A model generated the notes under the pieces. It was not told the origin of the DNA. It did no database searches and saw nothing but the letters and a program-made list of their open reading frames with translations. The translations under genes were made by a program, and so were the position numbers. From Branchipolynoe longqiensis (lineage: Eukaryota; Annelida; Polychaeta; Phyllodocida; Polynoidae), in NCBI GenBank assembly GCA_030323885.1, contig CM059187.1, forward strand, positions 135,647,826-135,711,825: a stretch of 64,000 nt of DNA, in the 5' to 3' direction. Shown here one piece after another: positions 10,141 to 19,959 of the stretch (positions within the stretch are counted from its first letter, which is position 1; every line of letters starts with the position of its first letter).

Positions 10141-10543
10141 AGTTGAATAGTCCGATGGTTTTGAGTTTCAGCCATTTTTCTGACATGAATATATTAAATT
10201 GATTATTATCTATCTTACTTTTGTATGCAATATCTTTTGATTTTAAATGGCTAACTTTGGAGATAGTTGAAGCACAAACATGCAAAATTAATTTTGGCAA
10301 GCACTCAGAAGCTCTGACACCATATGCTTAGGCAGTAACATGTTCTATTAAATTGACTCAGTATGCCCTTCTATGTGGCAACAAATGATTACTAAGTGCA
10401 TCACTATCTAAGTTAGATATGTTTGTTTGTTTTACCTCCTAGCAACATCTAAGGTCATATCAGGACTGGGTTAGATATGTAGAATCAACTGTAGGTGAGT
10501 GTTTTGGTTTTGAAAATTTGATGCTTCATCGGACTATGCAGCT
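10141..10543 (+). mobile_element. TTAA-MITE, complete, with TTAA target duplication
   Basis: The ends AGTTGAATAGTCCGATGG and CATCGGACTATGCAGCT form about 17-bp inverted repeats. The element is flanked by TTAA at 10137-10140 and 10544-10547. The piggyBac and Kolobok superfamilies both duplicate TTAA, and which applies cannot be told from a non-coding copy. A 48-bp SINE-1 tail sits inside it. Confidence 0.85.
10422..10469 (-). repeat. 48-bp SINE-1 3'-end insertion with 10-bp target duplication
   Basis: Only the tail and last about 40 bp of SINE-1 are present (reverse orientation, CAACATCTAAGGTCATATCA). The insert is bounded by GTTAGATATG at 10412-10421 and 10470-10479. This is an extreme 5' truncation product of target-primed reverse transcription. 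Confidence 0.85.
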
Positions 10544-10777
10544 TTAAGTGGTACTAGCAGGGTTTGCACTACTTTCCAAGTCTGTAATATGCCATAGACT
10601 ACGTCACGTAGGACAGTGACACAGCTTGCCTATAGGGATCCCCAGACCATCGTTGCGTGCTAAATATCTCCCACAGAAAAAGGTTCTTTCAAGCTATACA
10701 AATTAACACTGGTCATATTTGATGATAATAATCTTTTGTTATGCTGAAGTGTAAAAGTCTGTAAGTGTAAAACTTAA

Positions 10778-11290
10778 AGCCTCAGTCACACATATACGGA
10801 CGAGCCCTGGATTTTTAGCCGGACCACCCCCGGACGGACCCGGAGAGCCCAGGAAAAAATCGTTATTTTTGGTCATTTTTGCCTTGCTCTCACACCTACC
10901 CGGACAAGCCACGGTCTACCCACGGACCACAGCACGGACAACGGTGTAGCCACAGATTAGTCCCGGATCATCCCTGGACAACCCCCGGACTACTCCCGGA
11001 TGGCCCGGAGTATAAAATCACCTGGACGAGACACGGACAACCTCCGGACAACACACGGACTACCCGGATGAGTCACTGATCACACATGGATGATGCCGGT
11101 TAACCCCAGATTGCAATATTCCCTGGATCATCCCGGATGTTTTAAGCATTTAAAAACATCAGGGGCAAACCGCCGGACCAGGCAAGGATCACCAAGGACC
11201 AGCCAAGGATCATGCCGGATCGCCACGGACCACACCGGATCACGGTCCGGGGCTCGTCCGGCCCCTGATCCGGGAAGGTCTGACTTAGGC
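10778..11290. mobile_element. MITE with TTAA flanks and CGGAC-rich interior
   Basis: The ends GCCTCAGTCACAC and, in reverse complement, GCCTAAGTCAGAC form short inverted repeats. TTAA lies at 10774-10777 and 11291-11294. The 513-bp interior is packed with CGGAC, GGATCA and CCGGAC motifs on one strand, many in roughly 12-15-bp steps, as in elements with subterminal protein-binding repeats. It is non-coding. Confidence 0.6.
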
Positions 11291-11317
11291 TTAAGGCTAG
11301 TAATATTGCTTTGGTAG

Positions 11318-11470
11318 GGTCAGGACGGACTAACTCGGATAATGTATCCCAGTGTGATATAGAATCATGGTGCTGGCGGCATGGTATCTGAGTGGCGCAG
11401 CACTATAAAGTCGACATGAGTGCACATAGTCTCAAGTCAGAATCCTTTGTTTATGTGACTTTAGGATGCA
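11318..11470 (+). repeat. SINE-1 3' half, divergent
   Basis: The body landmarks AGCACTATAAAGTCGACATG and a worn GATATGACCTTAG region are visible. The copy runs directly into the 24-bp minisatellite, whose unit begins AGGATGCAAAA like the SINE-1 3' end. Confidence 0.7.
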
Positions 11471-12018
11471 AAACCTCAGTAAAACTAGGATACAAAACCC
11501 CAGTAAAACTAGGATGCAAAACCCCAGTAAAACTAGGATGCAAAACTCCAGTAAAACTAGGATAGAAAACCCCAGTAAAACTTGGATGGAAAACTCCAGT
11601 AAAACTAGGATGCAAGACCCCAGTAAAACTAGGATGCAAGACCCCAGTGAAACTAGGATACAAAACCTTAGTAAAACTAGGGTACAAAACTCCAGTGAAA
11701 CGAGGATACAAAACCTCAGTAAAACTAGGATGCAAAACCTCAGTAAAACTAGGATGCAAAACTCCACTAAAAATAGGATGCAAAACCCCAGTAAAACTAG
11801 GATGCAAAACCCCAGTAAAACTAGGATGCAAGACCCCAGTGAAACTAGGATGCAAGACCCCAGTGAAACTAGGATACATAACCTTAGTAAAACTAGGATA
11901 CAAAACTCCAGTAAAACTAGGATGCAAGACCCCAGTAAAACTAGGGTGCAAGACCCCAGTGAAACTAGGATACAAAACCTTAGTAAAACTAGGATGCAAA
12001 CCCCTGGTAAAACTAGTC
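11462..12018. repeat. 24-bp minisatellite derived from a SINE-1 tail
   Basis: About 23 units of roughly TAGGATGCAAAACCCCAGTA plus AAAC. Because 24 is a multiple of 3 and the unit lacks stops, three frames stay open for 120-230 codons. This is an array artefact, not a gene. Unit variants (GCAAG for GCAAA, AGTGAAAC for AGTAAAAC) are interspersed in short blocks, suggesting local duplication of several units at a time. Confidence 0.9.
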
Positions 12019-12029
12019 TAAACGCGTCT

Positions 12030-12378
12030 ATAATTACAGAGTGGTTAGAGCACCTGCTTCCTATACTGGGAGGTCGTGGGATCAACCGTCGGCCGAGTCA
12101 ATCCCAGTCTTATAAAATGTATGCTTGTCATACCTTGTCTGGTGCTCGGTATTACTAGGATACAGCTTGGACTAGTTGGCTCAGTGTCAGGATACTGTGC
12201 CTGATTCTGGTGAGACAGTTTTCTGTGTGTGTGTGTGTGTGTTGTGTGTTGTGTGTGTGGCCTTTTATTTTTGTGCAGTCGGGGCAACACTATGAAGCTG
12301 CCATGAAGTACACACAAGTCGGTACTCGTTTAATGTTCATGTGTTGTTGCTATGACATAAAACTCCAATTAATCACTC
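12030..12378 (+). repeat. SINE-1 with a third head type and an internal (GT)n
   Basis: The head (GAGTGGTTAGAGCACCTGC, B-box-like GGGATCAACC) differs from the other copies. The body is recognisable (GGTGCTCGGTATTACTAGGA, CAACACTATGAAGC). A GT run at 12222-12258 lies in the body. Confidence 0.7.
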
Positions 12379-12439
12379 TTCCTGTTTCAATTTCTTTCCC
12401 AGAATGATACTTCATAATCTGGTGCAGGCTGAGGAGGCA

Positions 12440-12879
12440 CAATTCTAAAAGTGGGTTCGGGTGGGGGTCGGGGAGGGGGGGGGGATACACGTGGGTGGTG
12501 GAGAGTAGATGATCACTCCAGCCAACTTCTCACAACTAATCAAAATATAAGTGCCTTACACATGCCAAGCAAAGAAAACACTACTGTTGTCACATTCAAT
12601 TTGACCAATGACTTATTTCCTTTCCTTTTGAAGCCTTCACAGCCCCCCCCCCCCCCCAAAAAAAAACAACCCAAAAACCCACAAGCCAACTCGGCATGAC
12701 ATGGATGTGTCCTGGTTTTAACAACTATTTTCGATACCAGAATTGTATAATGCTAAGCTTAACATGGGTGTGGATTAATAGTAAGACAACTGAAATTACT
12801 TGAATTGATCTATAAGTATAAGTATAAGTGCTCTTATCATGCCATTAGGCGATAATAGATGCATAGCCGGGGTAGTTAG
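12440..12879. other. no recognised gene; G and C runs
   Basis: A G-rich patch at 12446-12484 and a C/A run at 12643-12668. The rest is AT-rich and unique-looking. Confidence 0.5.
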
Positions 12880-13300
12880 GTTGGTTGGTTGGTTGCTTGC
12901 TTGGAGTTTCACGTTCTGGCAACATCTAAGGTCATATCAGGACAGCTGCCGACTTGTGACAGTGCACACTCAAGGCGACTACCATAGTACTGCCCCACTG
13001 GGAGACCAGGCTGCCAACACCATGACCTGATAATATCCCAGTCAGTCACATTATCCTGACTCTAAGCCAACCAGACCTTACCCTATCCTAATAACTGATA
13101 GACCAGGCCCCCACCCAGCACCATGACCTCATATCCCACTCAGTCACATTATCCCGACATTGAGCCAACCAGTCCTTGCCATATCCTAATAATGCCGAGC
13201 ACCTGGCTCAGAAGCGGCAAATATAAATTTGTATGTCATTGGTTTGACTCGACCAGTGTCCGAACCCACGGGTTAAAATCCCACGATCTACCGGTATAGT
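12880..13300 (-). repeat. SINE-1 with an internal duplication of about 100 bp
   Basis: A complete minus-strand copy in which the block beginning CACCATGACCT and ending CCTAATAA occurs twice (13016-13092 and 13120-13193). The duplicates differ at several sites, so the duplication is not recent. Confidence 0.8.
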
Positions 13301-13373
13301 TAGGTGATGCAAGTATGCTCTTATACTAGTTATAGTGAGCTAGTGTATGGCGGATGGGAGGAGTAGCACGTGG

Positions 13374-13745
13374 GTGGGGTGGGGTGGGGTGGGGTGGGGT
13401 GGGGTGGGGTGGGGAGGGGTGGGGGGAAAGTCTATTAAAGAGGCATCAGTCGGGTTCACCAAGCCCCTTCGATCACCCCCCCCCCTTTCCCCCCCTTTTT
13501 TCTTTTTTAAAACATTTCCATCCCGCCCCCTTTGCGGCAATCTTGAGACAAATTTAAAAGAAACGCTCGCCCTGCAAGGTGCTCATACCCGCCCCCTGAG
13601 CTGCTCACAAGTAGGGAGCTGCTCACACCCTTCTCTTTTTTCTCTCCATTTTTTTCTTCTTTTTTTCTCTTTCTTTTCTTTGGTCCGCCTCTGCCTTCTA
13701 AGTAGAAAAGACCATGCAATTTATTTCTCTGCTGGCTTCTTGTCG
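13374..13745. repeat. (GGGGT)n tract and pyrimidine-rich region
   Basis: GGGGT repeats at 13374-13420, then C/T-rich sequence to about 13680 with poly-T runs. Confidence 0.85.
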
Positions 13746-13989
13746 GTTTGAAGATGGCGCATTACATCGCGCTTCAGAGACGATGAGTGTTGCGGGTGGT
13801 GGGTGGGTGGGGATGGGGGGATTGGGGTTGGGGGGGGGGGAGCATCCACGCCCGCCGTAAGGAGCCTATAGTAAAGTTTAAAGGAGCGGAACTGAGCAGT
13901 TGCCGGCCGCCGCTACATGCGCAGGCTCAGTTTGAACGGGTGTCATTAGTGTTTGAAATCACATTCACGCAAAAAGCCTTCTCATGTGG

Positions 13990-14620
13990 GTAGAATGGCC
14001 AAGGGTGGGTGAGTGAGTGAGTGAGTGAGTGAGTGAGTGAGTGAGTGAATGGAGAGTGTGTGTGAGTGTATTGTATGGGAGTGAGTGGGTGTGTGATTGT
14101 GTGGGTGTGATTGTGAGTGGTTGAGCGTGAAAGAGAAAGTGTGCGTGTTTGTATGAGTGGATGAGTGAGTGAGTGAGTGGTGGAGGGTGTGTGTGTGAGT
14201 TGATGGGAGTGAGTGGGTGTGTGATTGTGAGTGGTTGAGTGTGAAAGAAATTGTGAGTGTTTGTGTGAGTGAGTGAATGATGTTGGAAGGTGTGTGAGTG
14301 TATGGGAGTGAGTGGGTGTGTGATTGTGAGTGTGTGATTGTGAGTGGTTGAGTGTGAAAGAGAAAGTGTGCGTGTTTGTGTGCATGAATGAGTGAGTGAG
14401 AGTTTGTGTGATTGTGTGAGTGTATGTGATTGAGTAGTGTGATTGTCTGATTGAATGAGTGTGAGTATGTGTGTGAATGAGTATATGAGTGAGTGCATGT
14501 TAGTGTCTGTATACGTGAGTGAGTATGTGTGCGGGAGTGTGAGTGAGTGTGAGTGGGTGTGTATGAGTGAGTGTGAATGTGTGTGTGAGTTTGAGTGTAT
14601 GTGTGTCTGTTGGTTTCACT
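13990..14620. repeat. GAGT/GTGT minisatellite with higher-order structure
   Basis: Imperfect GAGT, GTGT and GATTGTGAGTGG units. A longer block containing GGTTGAGYGTGAAAGA recurs at about 14118, 14231 and 14346. Open frames on both strands are artefacts. Confidence 0.9.
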
Positions 14621-15410
<790 letters not shown>

Positions 15411-15429
15411 GACATATACGGTACACATA

Positions 15430-15885
15430 AATATAAAAACAAGACTCCGACTGCTAAAATGCTATGTGTGGTCTACACTTTTATATTGCTGCGAGACATG
15501 GACTTTGAAGAAAGCAATAACAACAAAGCTTCAGGCATTTGAAATGTGGCAATACAGAAGAATGTTAAAAATTCCATGGACAGCAATGATAAGCAATGTG
15601 GAGGTCCTAACAAGAATGAAAATAAAGAGACAGATAATACAAACGATCAAAAACAGAAAAATTAAATACTTTGGCCACATGATACGACACCAGGAATCAC
15701 AGAGAAGAATACTGGAAGGGAAGATAGAAGGGAAAAGACCAAGAGGGAGAAGGAGAACAACATGGATGGACAACATCACTGAGTGGACAGCAATGAGCTA
15801 TGCGGAATGTGTGAGAGGAACGAATGACAGGAAGAGATGGAGGTCCATTGCAGCCAACCTTCTTCGAGAAGACGGCACCCATTGA
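15430..15885 (+). pseudogene. non-LTR retrotransposon RT, C-terminal fragment
   Basis: An open frame of about 150 codons after the AT tract matches the conserved C-terminal region of a widespread animal LINE ORF2. It contains LLYCCETWTLKK, AFEMWQYRRMLKIPW, IKYFGHMIRHQE, IEGKRPRGRRRTTWMDNI and WRSIAANLLREDGT. The catalytic RT core and endonuclease are absent because the fragment is 5'-truncated. The natural stop is at 15883-15885, followed by a short TGATGATGA 3' tail, so this is the true 3' end. The usual G in YGCETW is C here. A second, more worn relative lies at 41760-41962. I cannot assign the clade with confidence. Confidence 0.8.
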
Positions 15886-15900
15886 TGATGATATATACGA

Positions 15901-16360
15901 CATTGTCTCAAATGAGATTTTTTAGGCATTTTTGTCATCAAATAAACAGAGATGAAAGACCTGCGGTGTCGCGGAATTCCAGGATTTCTTATATTCACCA
16001 ATTAACAAAATTCCAGGATTGGATGTATATAACAACAATTGGATGGTTCGAATCCCGTTCTTATATGACCTTGGATGTATTTAGAACATGAAACCTAAGC
16101 AAGAAACTGTTAGATATGGGCGATAATGCAATCACAACAAGGCTAGTTGAGACCTGACTTCCGGTATTTTATCGCGATTCCCTGACAATGCTAAACCTAT
16201 GGGTGAATATCCTCATTTCCGCTTTTTTTCCCAGAGATCACTTTCATCCCTGAATAAAGAAGACAATTTCAAATAAAGAAGAGATCTGATTAATGTAGCA
16301 GCCTAAGTTCTATTTCATTTGTAATTATTGTATATTCATTTTGTGCAAGATTTTATGCGT
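15901..16360. other. no clear feature; possible SINE-1 scrap
   Basis: Near 16040-16090 a B-box-like GGTTCGAATCCC is followed by TATATGACCTTGGATG, which could be an internally deleted SINE-1. The rest is unrecognised and AT-rich. Confidence 0.35.
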
Positions 16361-16369
16361 ATTCAAGGT

Positions 16370-16524
16370 AAAAAAAATAAATTGGTTCATTTGTGGCTCA
16401 GGAACGGATCAATCCATTTTCCATTGTTCCTTATGTAAAATTGGTCTCGGTTTACAAACAAATCGGTTTACAAACAACATTTAGGAACAAATTATGTTTA
16501 AAAATCGAGTTTTGACTGTACTAT
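16370..16524. mobile_element. worn MITE end of pogo/Tc1 type
   Basis: AGGAACGGATCAATCC, CGGTTTACAAACAAATCGG and the terminal TCGAGTTTTGACTGTA resemble a common family of TA-flanked pogo-like MITEs known from many animals. Only one end is convincing. Confidence 0.4.
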
Positions 16525-16609
16525 TATGATGGGAGGTGATGTTGTGGTATTTCCATTTCAAACACAAGCAATGGTTAAATGCTGCATGTGTCATTGATGC
16601 TTTTCTCCG

Positions 16610-16967
16610 CATACGTGTGTGTGTGTGTGCGCGTGCGTGTGTGTGTGCGTGTGAGTGCATGGTTTTCAAGTGCTTACATATTTAACGGTCTGGGACGACT
16701 GTGTGCTCAACGTGTCCCCGTGTTTACAGCCGAGCACAACCGGGGAACTTTGGAATTCAGTTGAGTTTTGTTCAAATACCGTTGAATAATAAAGAATACA
16801 CAACTAAGGAGATCACGTCGGCCGACCACTCCAGCAGACACTGAACACATCACGCGCAGCTGTTCTTATAGTTAAAGTGTATCACATCGGAATGTGTTTA
16901 TTCCTGCCCATAAAGCATTCAGTAAGAACCAACCATGTGTCTAATTATCCTTGCGTTCTTAACTGAG
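16610..16967. other. GT run then unrecognised sequence
   Basis: GT/GC run 16615-16655. Nothing recognised after that. Confidence 0.5.
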
Positions 16968-17385
16968 TTCACCCCTCCCTCCCATTCTCTCCCTTCCTCT
17001 GTCTCTCTTGCCTCATGTCTCTCCTCTGTCTCTCTATATCTCTATTTATCTCCTTATCTATCCCTCTCTATCCCCTCCCTCCATCCCTATCTCCCTCTCT
17101 CCCTCCTTCCCCTCCCTCTCTCTCCCTCCCTCTCCCTCCCTCTCCCTCCCTCTCTCCCCCTCTCTCACTCCCTATCTCCCTCCTTCCTCTCTTGCCCTCT
17201 CCCGCTCTCCCTCTCTCCCTATCTCCAGCTCTCCCTCTCTCCCTCTCTCCCTCTCTCCCTCTCTCCCTCGCCCCCTCTCTCTCTCCCTCCCTCTCTCCCT
17301 CTCTCCCTCTCTGCCTCTCTCCTCTCCCCCCTCCCACTCTCCCTGTCTTCCCTCTTCCCCTCTCTCCCTCATTTTTTCGACTCTT
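16968..17385. repeat. CCCT/CTCT polypyrimidine minisatellite
   Basis: Imperfect CTCTCTCCCTCT units over 400 bp. Three plus frames read Ser/Leu/Pro and the minus frames Arg/Glu/Gly, all artefacts. Confidence 0.9.
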
Positions 17386-17518
17386 TCCATATACACTGGG
17401 CCCAGCAGACCTCGGACAGTATTGCCTTCCCTCCAACTTACAAGTACAACCACATTGATCATCAATCGCAAATAAACACAAGTTTTAAATTTGACTGCAC
17501 TGTCACCACATCCGTCAG

Positions 17519-17640
17519 ACAATAATAATAATAATAATAATAATATTAATAATAATAATAATAGTAACAACAATAATAACAATAAATAATAGTAAATAAA
17601 GGTAAATAATAATATATAATAATAATGTTAAAAAAAGAAG
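17519..17640. repeat. (AAT)n microsatellite
   Basis: AAT trinucleotides with interruptions (AAC, GTA). Confidence 0.9.
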
Positions 17641-18024
17641 AAATACTATATAGATCTCACCAGGCATCACCAAAGTCAACCCTGCAGAAGGAGGAGGTCG
17701 GGTGAGTCGATGACTAGTTGGTGACGGGGGCCCTGTAGGTGACTGACATGCGTGGTGGAGCTTGGACCTGGCGCTGTGCGGTTTGACCGGCGGTAAGGCG
17801 GGGGCCTACTTAAACTCAGATTCACACTCTAATGTACCTCCGGCCCTAATGAATTTAAACACACCGCTACGCCTCATGTAAATTGGTGACACGCGTCCGG
17901 CTGGCGACGGCCCTGGGGCGGTGAAGTAGACAGGGCGGGCAGGTAGAGGTGGAGGACACCACGACACTGTGTGGTGGTGTGATGGTGAGAGCGGGGCTGG
18001 CAGAGAGACAGGAACATAGGCGTG
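17641..18024. other. no recognised gene
   Basis: GC-richer sequence. CTGGCAGAGAGACAGG near 18000 resembles a block after the next MITE (about 18418), so the MITE may sit inside an old repeat. Confidence 0.45.
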
Positions 18025-18026
18025 TA

Positions 18027-18404
18027 AAGGCCCTGTCACACTACATCGTTTCCCCCAGCGCGCCGCCAACGCGCAAGATATTTGCTAGGGCTCGAGACAC
18101 ATCCAACTTTTCGGCGTAGTGGGAGAAAGTTTGACGGGTTGCAGCGTGCTAGTGGCGCGTTGGTGGCCGCGTCCGTAATGCCCCTCCAACCCGTCGGGGC
18201 GTGCCGAAAGTTGTGTGCAAGCACAAAACGATCGGCGCGACCCGACGCGCGCCGACGTGTCCATTCACACGTTGCTATCACTCGACGTGTACCAACGCGC
18301 CGGTAATGCACGCGTAACGCTTCCCGACGCGTGCCGACGTTTCGCCCAAAAAGGCAACATGTCGGTGCGCGTTGGTGAGAAACGTCGTAATGTGACAGGG
18401 CCTT
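18027..18404. mobile_element. GC-rich MITE copy 1 (CCCTGTCACA ends)
   Basis: The ends AAGGCCCTGTCACACTAC and GTAATGTGACAGGGCCTT are inverted repeats of about 18 bp, flanked by TA. The interior is rich in ACGCG and GTTGG motifs and has a central palindrome-like core GTGTGCAAGCACA. A related element is at 23860-24421. Open frames inside are spurious. Confidence 0.75.
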
Positions 18405-18406
18405 TA

Positions 18407-19188
18407 GTTAGACTGGTGCTGGCAGAGAGAGAAAGACAGATAGACAAAGGCAGAGAGACACAGGGAGACATTCACAATTATCAACATTTTCACAAGCGTA
18501 CTTGTAACCATATATGTTGGTGGTGGTGGTGGTGGGGGGTGGGTGGTAATACAGTGTGTATGCTTGTGAATATTTTGATAATGTTTAAGGGTGCCTCAGG
18601 TACACAGTTGTAAAATATCAAAATTTGTATTGAATACTTTGTGGGATGGGCGGGCGGACTTGTCATGAAAAGGGGTTTATCTTGTACATTTGTGAAAATG
18701 TTAGATAATTATGAAGTACCCGTCAGTTGGACTGGTACTGGCAGACAGGACAGATGCACTGGCACACGGGTGAGTGTAATAGTACTAATACTAGGTCCGC
18801 AGCGCGAAATTTGACCTATTTTAACCCTTTTAAAAAGGCTTGAATCTCCACTAATTCTGCTTGGTTTGAAATAAAAATTATATCAAATTAAAGCTTGTTC
18901 TTTTGTATTTTAGGCTGTCTGATTTTTAATTATCAGTATGAAATAAATCACAGTCAATGGACACTTGTTGGCGGGTACCATCGGCAGCTCTGAGCATGCT
19001 CGCCGATTTTGTTTTCATCCAGTCTGAGCTACTCCCTTCCCTAAACTTGATGGCTTGGTGAGTACATTGACCTGAGCTAAAAATAACCACCAATAAAAGA
19101 TAGAGAAGAATCTAGGCTTCATTAGCATATCAAGCATGAGTGTTTCTGAGTGGGAAATTTGATTGAACTGAATGAGTGAAAACATTAA
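18407..19188. other. no recognised gene; loose CTGGCAGAGA-type repeats
   Basis: Blocks like GACTGGTGCTGGCAGAGAG (18413), GGACTGGTACTGGCAGACAG (18730) and GGATTGGCACTGGAAGGGAG (19350) recur loosely. The segment 18781-19188 looks unique. Confidence 0.4.
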
Positions 19189-19229
19189 GCCGCTAACTAT
19201 TAGTATTAGTAATACTAATAGTTAGCGGC
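19189..19229. repeat. perfect 41-bp palindrome (20-bp arms, 1-nt centre)
   Basis: GCCGCTAACTATTAGTATTA is followed by a single G and then its exact reverse complement. It could form a cruciform or, as RNA, a stable hairpin. Confidence 0.95.
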
Positions 19230-19409
19230 AGCGGCAGCTATAACATTTATGCTGGTATTGACAGAGAGGTCTGGCAATTATACTGGCGGATAAATAAATA
19301 CATGAGTAAATAAATACAAACTAAATTAACTTAGTAATGGAGACAGTTGGATTGGCACTGGAAGGGAGAGCTGGGAATGACAGATGGGATGTTGCTAGTA
19401 GCTAGATTG

Positions 19410-19473
19410 TTTGTTTGTTTGTTTGTTGGAGTTTTACATCCTGGCAACATCTAAGGTCATATCAGGACGGGTA
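19410..19473 (-). repeat. SINE-1, tail side of a copy split by the Academ-like element
   Basis: GTTT-repeat tail and CAACATCTAAGGTCATATCA followed by GGACGGGTA, where the SINE breaks off. It resumes at 23054. Confidence 0.9.
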
Positions 19474-19790
19474 TAGTGCGGTATGTAATGTAAGGAAAAC
19501 AGCTCCCATAGGATTTTTGTGCTAAAATAGATTTTTTTGCAGTTCTCGTTTCAATAGGGTTCAGGCTAACAGAAAATGATGGGGTCCGAATTTTCAGACC
19601 CCTCCCCCCTTCGTGGGGGGTCATTTCCATTTTGAGACCCCCCCCACAACTGGCCATTCACCTATCTCCGGAAGTTATTGACCGATTTTCATACTTGAAG
19701 TGTCGATTTGTAGGTTTTCAGGTGAGCTGAGTTGATTTGTAGCACTTACAAAGCAACCGGAAGTTTCCTTCTTGCACTTCCGATCAGTAT
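19474..19790 (+). repeat. left terminal inverted repeat of the Academ-like element
   Basis: Pairs with 22795-23053. A GGGG/CCCC palindromic patch (GACCCC...GGGGTC, around 19590-19650) is conserved in both arms. The left arm has an extra block of about 50 bp near 19535-19580 that the right arm lacks. Confidence 0.85.
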
Positions 19791-19959
19791 ATAGGGTCTC
19801 GCCCCGTATCCACACCATGTGTGATCCGATTTTCACAATTTGTGAGACTTTTGTGAAGAACTCTGAGCTGATTCATTGCAAAGTTCCTCTGGGAGAGTTA
19901 TTTAAGTATTTGCTGCAAAACTGTCAAATCCGACATAAAAATTCTGAAGAATTAGTATG

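Noticed and set aside
9968..10300. 110-codon minus-strand frame
   Set aside because: Lies mostly in the TTAA-MITE and recurs as non-coding in other copies, which carry stops.
11462..12018. CRISPR-like array of 24-bp repeats
   Set aside because: Units are contiguous with no unique spacers, the context is a eukaryotic SINE tail, and there are no cas genes.
11466..12158. 230-codon plus-strand frame and 180-217-codon minus-strand frames
   Set aside because: They are the 24-bp minisatellite read in frame. No domain and no start or splice context.
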